Source: Bradyrhizobium diazoefficiens (GTDB lineage Bacteria > Pseudomonadota > Alphaproteobacteria > Rhizobiales > Xanthobacteraceae). Taken from it: a stretch of DNA of 64,000 bases. Under the pieces are notes generated by a model. It was given only the letters and a program-made list of their open reading frames with translations, was not told the DNA's origin and made no database searches. Position 1 is the stretch's first letter; every line of letters starts with the position of its first letter. The DNA lies in contig NZ_JAFCKW010000032.1 in the NCBI RefSeq assembly GCF_018129965.1, forward strand, positions 1 to 64,000, in the 5' to 3' direction. The translations under genes were made by a program, and so were the position numbers. Positions 62,097 to 64,000 of this stretch are shown here, in pieces.

Positions 62097-62489
62097 ATGT
62101 TCACTTTCGCCCTGCTTGCGACGGCCCTCCTGTTCGGAGGAATGGTTCTGTATTCATTCGGGTTCGCCGCCTTCATCTTCCACGCGCTGCCGGCGGATCT
62201 CGCAGGTCCGGTGATCAGGCGCGCATTCCCCTATTTCTATCTCTTCGTCCTGTTCACCGCCGCGGCTGCCATGGTCGCGACTCTCGGACGTGACGTCACC
62301 GCAAGTCTGATACTCGGCACGATCGCCGCGACCACTTTATTTGCGCGACAGGTCCTGATGCCCGCCATCAATCGGGCCACCGATTCCGGGGACAGGTCGC
62401 GGTTCAAGACCCTTCACGCCGTGTCGGTACTGATCACGCTGGCGCACATTGCAGGATCCGGCTGGGTGCTGGTTCGGCTGGCATCCTGA
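62097..62489 (+). CDS. DUF4149-like four-helix membrane protein
   Basis: 130 residues with four membrane helices, a charged loop (INRATDSGDRSRFKTLHAVS) before the last helix and Phe-Pro in the second. It looks like the DUF4149/TMEM205 group, whose function is unknown in bacteria. It forms an operon with the upstream methyltransferase-like gene. Confidence 0.7.
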   Translation: MFTFALLATALLFGGMVLYSFGFAAFIFHALPADLAGPVIRRAFPYFYLFVLFTAAAAMVATLGRDVTASLILGTIAATTLFARQVLMPAINRATDSGDRSRFKTLHAVSVLITLAHIAGSGWVLVRLAS

Positions 62490-62520
62490 CCTCCCGCAAT
62501 GCGGAGGCGAAGGACCCCAT

Positions 62521-62850
62521 TCAGCGATTTCTGGGGACGCGGTACGCGACCTTGTTGAGCGACTGCGCGTTGCCGTCGTCGACTTTCTCGAAGACGATCC
62601 GCGTGCGATATCCGAGCGCTCTGGCGATCTGGAGATAATTCGCGACGCTGATGTTTCCGCCTTGCTTGAGGCGGCGGGAGATGTGCCCGCCTGCGGTGCC
62701 GAGCATGAACGCCAGCGTTTCGAGGCTCACGCCCTCCGCCTGCCGAAGCCGGGCAAGTGCCTCGATCATGTCGCGCTCATCGCAGGCGACATCCGCGTCC
62801 ATCCGGCCGCCGTCCGCTTCGTCCAGACCTTGAAACTTGCGCACGGCCAT
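62521..62850 (-). CDS. HTH-domain protein, 5' end probably disturbed
   Basis: About 109 residues from the ATG at 62850. A C-terminal helix-turn-helix (EALARLRQAEGVSLETLAFM, then GGHISRRLKQGGNISVANY) follows a linker. It resembles XRE-type regulators. The open frame continues upstream to 63132 but runs into sequence that looks like an IS21-type end (about 62951-62990), so the native start may have been lost. The ribosome site before 62850 is weak. Confidence 0.5.
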   Translation of the reverse strand: MAVRKFQGLDEADGGRMDADVACDERDMIEALARLRQAEGVSLETLAFMLGTAGGHISRRLKQGGNISVANYLQIARALGYRTRIVFEKVDDGNAQSLNKVAYRVPRNR

Positions 62851-62950
62851 GGCGATGACAACCCACTCCGTTCTGGCGCGAGGATCTTCACTCAGGATCG
62901 TCCGCGCATTGAGCAGATGATCCAGGGAAACGCTCGCTGGTTGCTCATAA

Positions 62951-62990
62951 GTGGGTGTACGGCGGCCACTCAAAACTGGACAAAATGTCC
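62951..62990. mobile_element. IS21-like terminal remnant
   Basis: TGTACGGCGGCCACTCAAAA followed by CTGGACAAAATGTCC resembles the TG-starting terminal repeats and CCACTCAAAA-GGACA blocks of IS21-family elements. No transposase (istA or istB) is present on either side, so this is a remnant or solitary end. Confidence 0.4.
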
Positions 62991-63074
62991 TAGGCAGCTC
63001 GCAGCATGGCCGCGGTACGAATTTTCCGCGCGCGTGTTGATCCGGCATCCCAGGCCGGTCGTTTAGGGGTAGGT

Positions 63075-63194
63075 GGCGTGGCAGAGCCTGCCCCGCGATG
63101 CCAAGCGCCGCTCTCACGGTCGAGTGCTTCAAGAGGCTCGGCCGTGAAGGACAACGTTGCGCCCCAGCCCTCCCCGCCGGCTGGGGCGCCCTTT
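63075..63194 (+). ncRNA. Candidate small structured RNA
   Basis: Three consecutive hairpins are seen on the plus strand. The first (63075-63102) has GGCGT/ATGCC arms around GGCAG/CTGCC. The second (63115-63146) is a 10-bp stem CACGGTCGAG/CTCGGCCGTG. The third is an 11-bp GC-rich terminator (63159-63189) followed by CTTTG. No protein frame here looks real. The family was not recognised; the start is uncertain. Confidence 0.4.
63159..63194 (+). terminator. Terminator of the candidate small RNA
   Basis: An 11-bp perfect stem GCGCCCCAGCC/GGCTGGGGCGC with a nine-base loop is followed by CCTTTG. The short T-run favours the plus strand; the minus side has none. Confidence 0.65.
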
Positions 63195-63354
63195 GTCATG
63201 CGTCGATGATGCAAGGTTGGGTTCGGGACGCAGCCGTTGGGCGATCCCTGCCATGTTGATATCGTGCAAGCGTATTGCCCGACGTGTCAACGCGATCGTG
63301 GCTGCGGACGCCGTAGCGGCACGATTGGAAGAATCCCTTATTGATCAAGGGGCG

Positions 63355-63379
63355 TTCTACTGTGCATGGGGTTGTTTTC
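63355..63379. repeat. Dispersed repeat, copy 2
   Basis: This is an exact reverse-complement copy of 22826-22850 (core TCTACTGTGCATGGGGTTG), 39 bases from the stop codon of the partial dehydrogenase gene. Confidence 0.65.
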
Positions 63380-63417
63380 AGGTTTTGGACCAGCTCCCGA
63401 CAAAAAACTCGCCAGCC

Positions 63418-64000
63418 TCACTCAGCCTGCAGGATCTCCGCGATCGCCGCACCCGCCGCAATGGTGCCGAGCGTGCCGCCGACGTCGCGCGTCACCCGGC
63501 CCTGGCGAAGCGCCTTCGCGACCGCGGCCTCGATCGCACGCGCAGCTTCCTCGTAACGCACCGCGCCGGCTGTCTCGCCGTACCAGGCCAGCAGCAGGGC
63601 CGTCGACAGGATCAGCGACACCGGATTGGCGACGTCCTGGCCCGCGATGTCAGGCGCCGAGCCGTGCGCGGCCTGCGCCATGGCGTAGCGATCGCCGACA
63701 TTGAGCGAGCCGCCGAGGCCGAGGCTTCCGGACAGTTCCGCAGTGAGATCGGACAGGATGTCGCCGAACATGTTGGTCGAGACGATGACGTCGAAGCGAT
63801 CGGGATTGCGCACCAGATGCGCCATCATGGCGTCGACGAGGATGTCGTCGACTGCGAGGCCGGGATAGGCCTTCGCCGCGTCGCGGCAGATGTCGAGAAA
63901 CATGCCGTCGCCGATCTTGAGCACATTGGCCTTGTGCACGATGGTGAGATGCCTGCGCCGCTTCATCGCCAGACGGCAGGCGGCGTGCGCGATCCGCTCG
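63418..64000 (-). CDS. Isocitrate/isopropylmalate dehydrogenase-family protein, partial
   Basis: The C-terminal 193 residues; the gene continues beyond the window edge. Reading in, ERIAHAACRLAMKRRR leads into VHKANVLK (the catalytic Lys region), then STNMFGDILSDL (metal aspartates) and HGSAPDIAGQDVANP (adenine loop). It is a paralogue of the LeuB-like gene at 23811-24890. It oxidatively decarboxylates a 2-hydroxy acid with NAD(P); the substrate is unknown because the N-terminal half is missing. Confidence 0.8.
   Translation of the reverse strand, partial: ERIAHAACRLAMKRRRHLTIVHKANVLKIGDGMFLDICRDAAKAYPGLAVDDILVDAMMAHLVRNPDRFDVIVSTNMFGDILSDLTAELSGSLGLGGSLNVGDRYAMAQAAHGSAPDIAGQDVANPVSLILSTALLLAWYGETAGAVRYEEAARAIEAAVAKALRQGRVTRDVGGTLGTIAAGAAIAEILQAE

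Noticed and set aside
62990-63214. Possible small proteins on both strands over the candidate RNA
   Set aside because: Their composition (Pro/Ala/Arg-rich), lack of ribosome sites and the three hairpins speak against coding.

Overview
The window looks like a chromosomal segment of a Bradyrhizobium species. It is GC-rich, and its oxygen-control genes match the B. diazoefficiens FixL/FixJ/FixK2 proteins down to functional residue numbers: FixL haem ligand His200, Arg220 and phospho-His291, FixJ Asp55, and FixK2 Cys183. It also holds a B. diazoefficiens-type nitrate assimilation operon with a single-domain haemoglobin, and several families of intergenic palindrome that I recall from Bradyrhizobium genomes. 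I saw no rRNA, intact tRNA, CRISPR array or complete insertion sequence.

Layout. 1-10 kb: a soft-metal P-type ATPase with a FixK2-like box, then the nitrate uptake and reduction operon nrtABC-bjgb-flp-nasC, read leftward behind a long, foldable leader. 10-23 kb: mixed metabolic and regulatory genes (NAD(P)-binding protein, two LysR regulators, intradiol dioxygenase, class C serine hydrolase, HWE kinase, enolase-superfamily enzyme, CcdA, XRE regulator, L,D-transpeptidase, enoyl-CoA hydratase), with a candidate structured RNA after the XRE gene. 23-30 kb: small exported protein, ASCH protein, LeuB-like dehydrogenase, zinc alcohol dehydrogenase, family III CoA-transferase, glycogen synthase and patatin.

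30-43 kb is the microoxic core. ccoNOQP and fixGHIS (cbb3 oxidase and its assembly factors) read leftward, each set behind a FixK2 box. The divergent fixL-fixJ-response regulator-fixK2 cascade reads rightward. A USP-CBS operon lies between them behind a weaker FixK2-like box. The expected flow is low O2, then FixL, FixJ, fixK2, and finally the FixK2 boxes of cco and fixG.

43-51 kb holds a leftward ABC exporter/debranching-enzyme-like/PRC-barrel/MFS operon facing a rightward GT4 glycosyltransferase. The near-palindromic sequence between them matches the sigma-EcfG general-stress promoter on both strands. 51-64 kb: alkylsulfatase-type hydrolase, diguanylate cyclase, fused TRAP transporter with its binding protein, Tam-like methyltransferase, an SDR with a degenerate active site, a SCO/Tat-MBL pair, a membrane methyltransferase/DUF4149 pair, an HTH gene abutting an IS21-like end, a candidate small RNA, and a dehydrogenase cut by the window edge.

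All functions are inferred by reading the sequence. Comparisons with B. diazoefficiens are from memory, not from a search.
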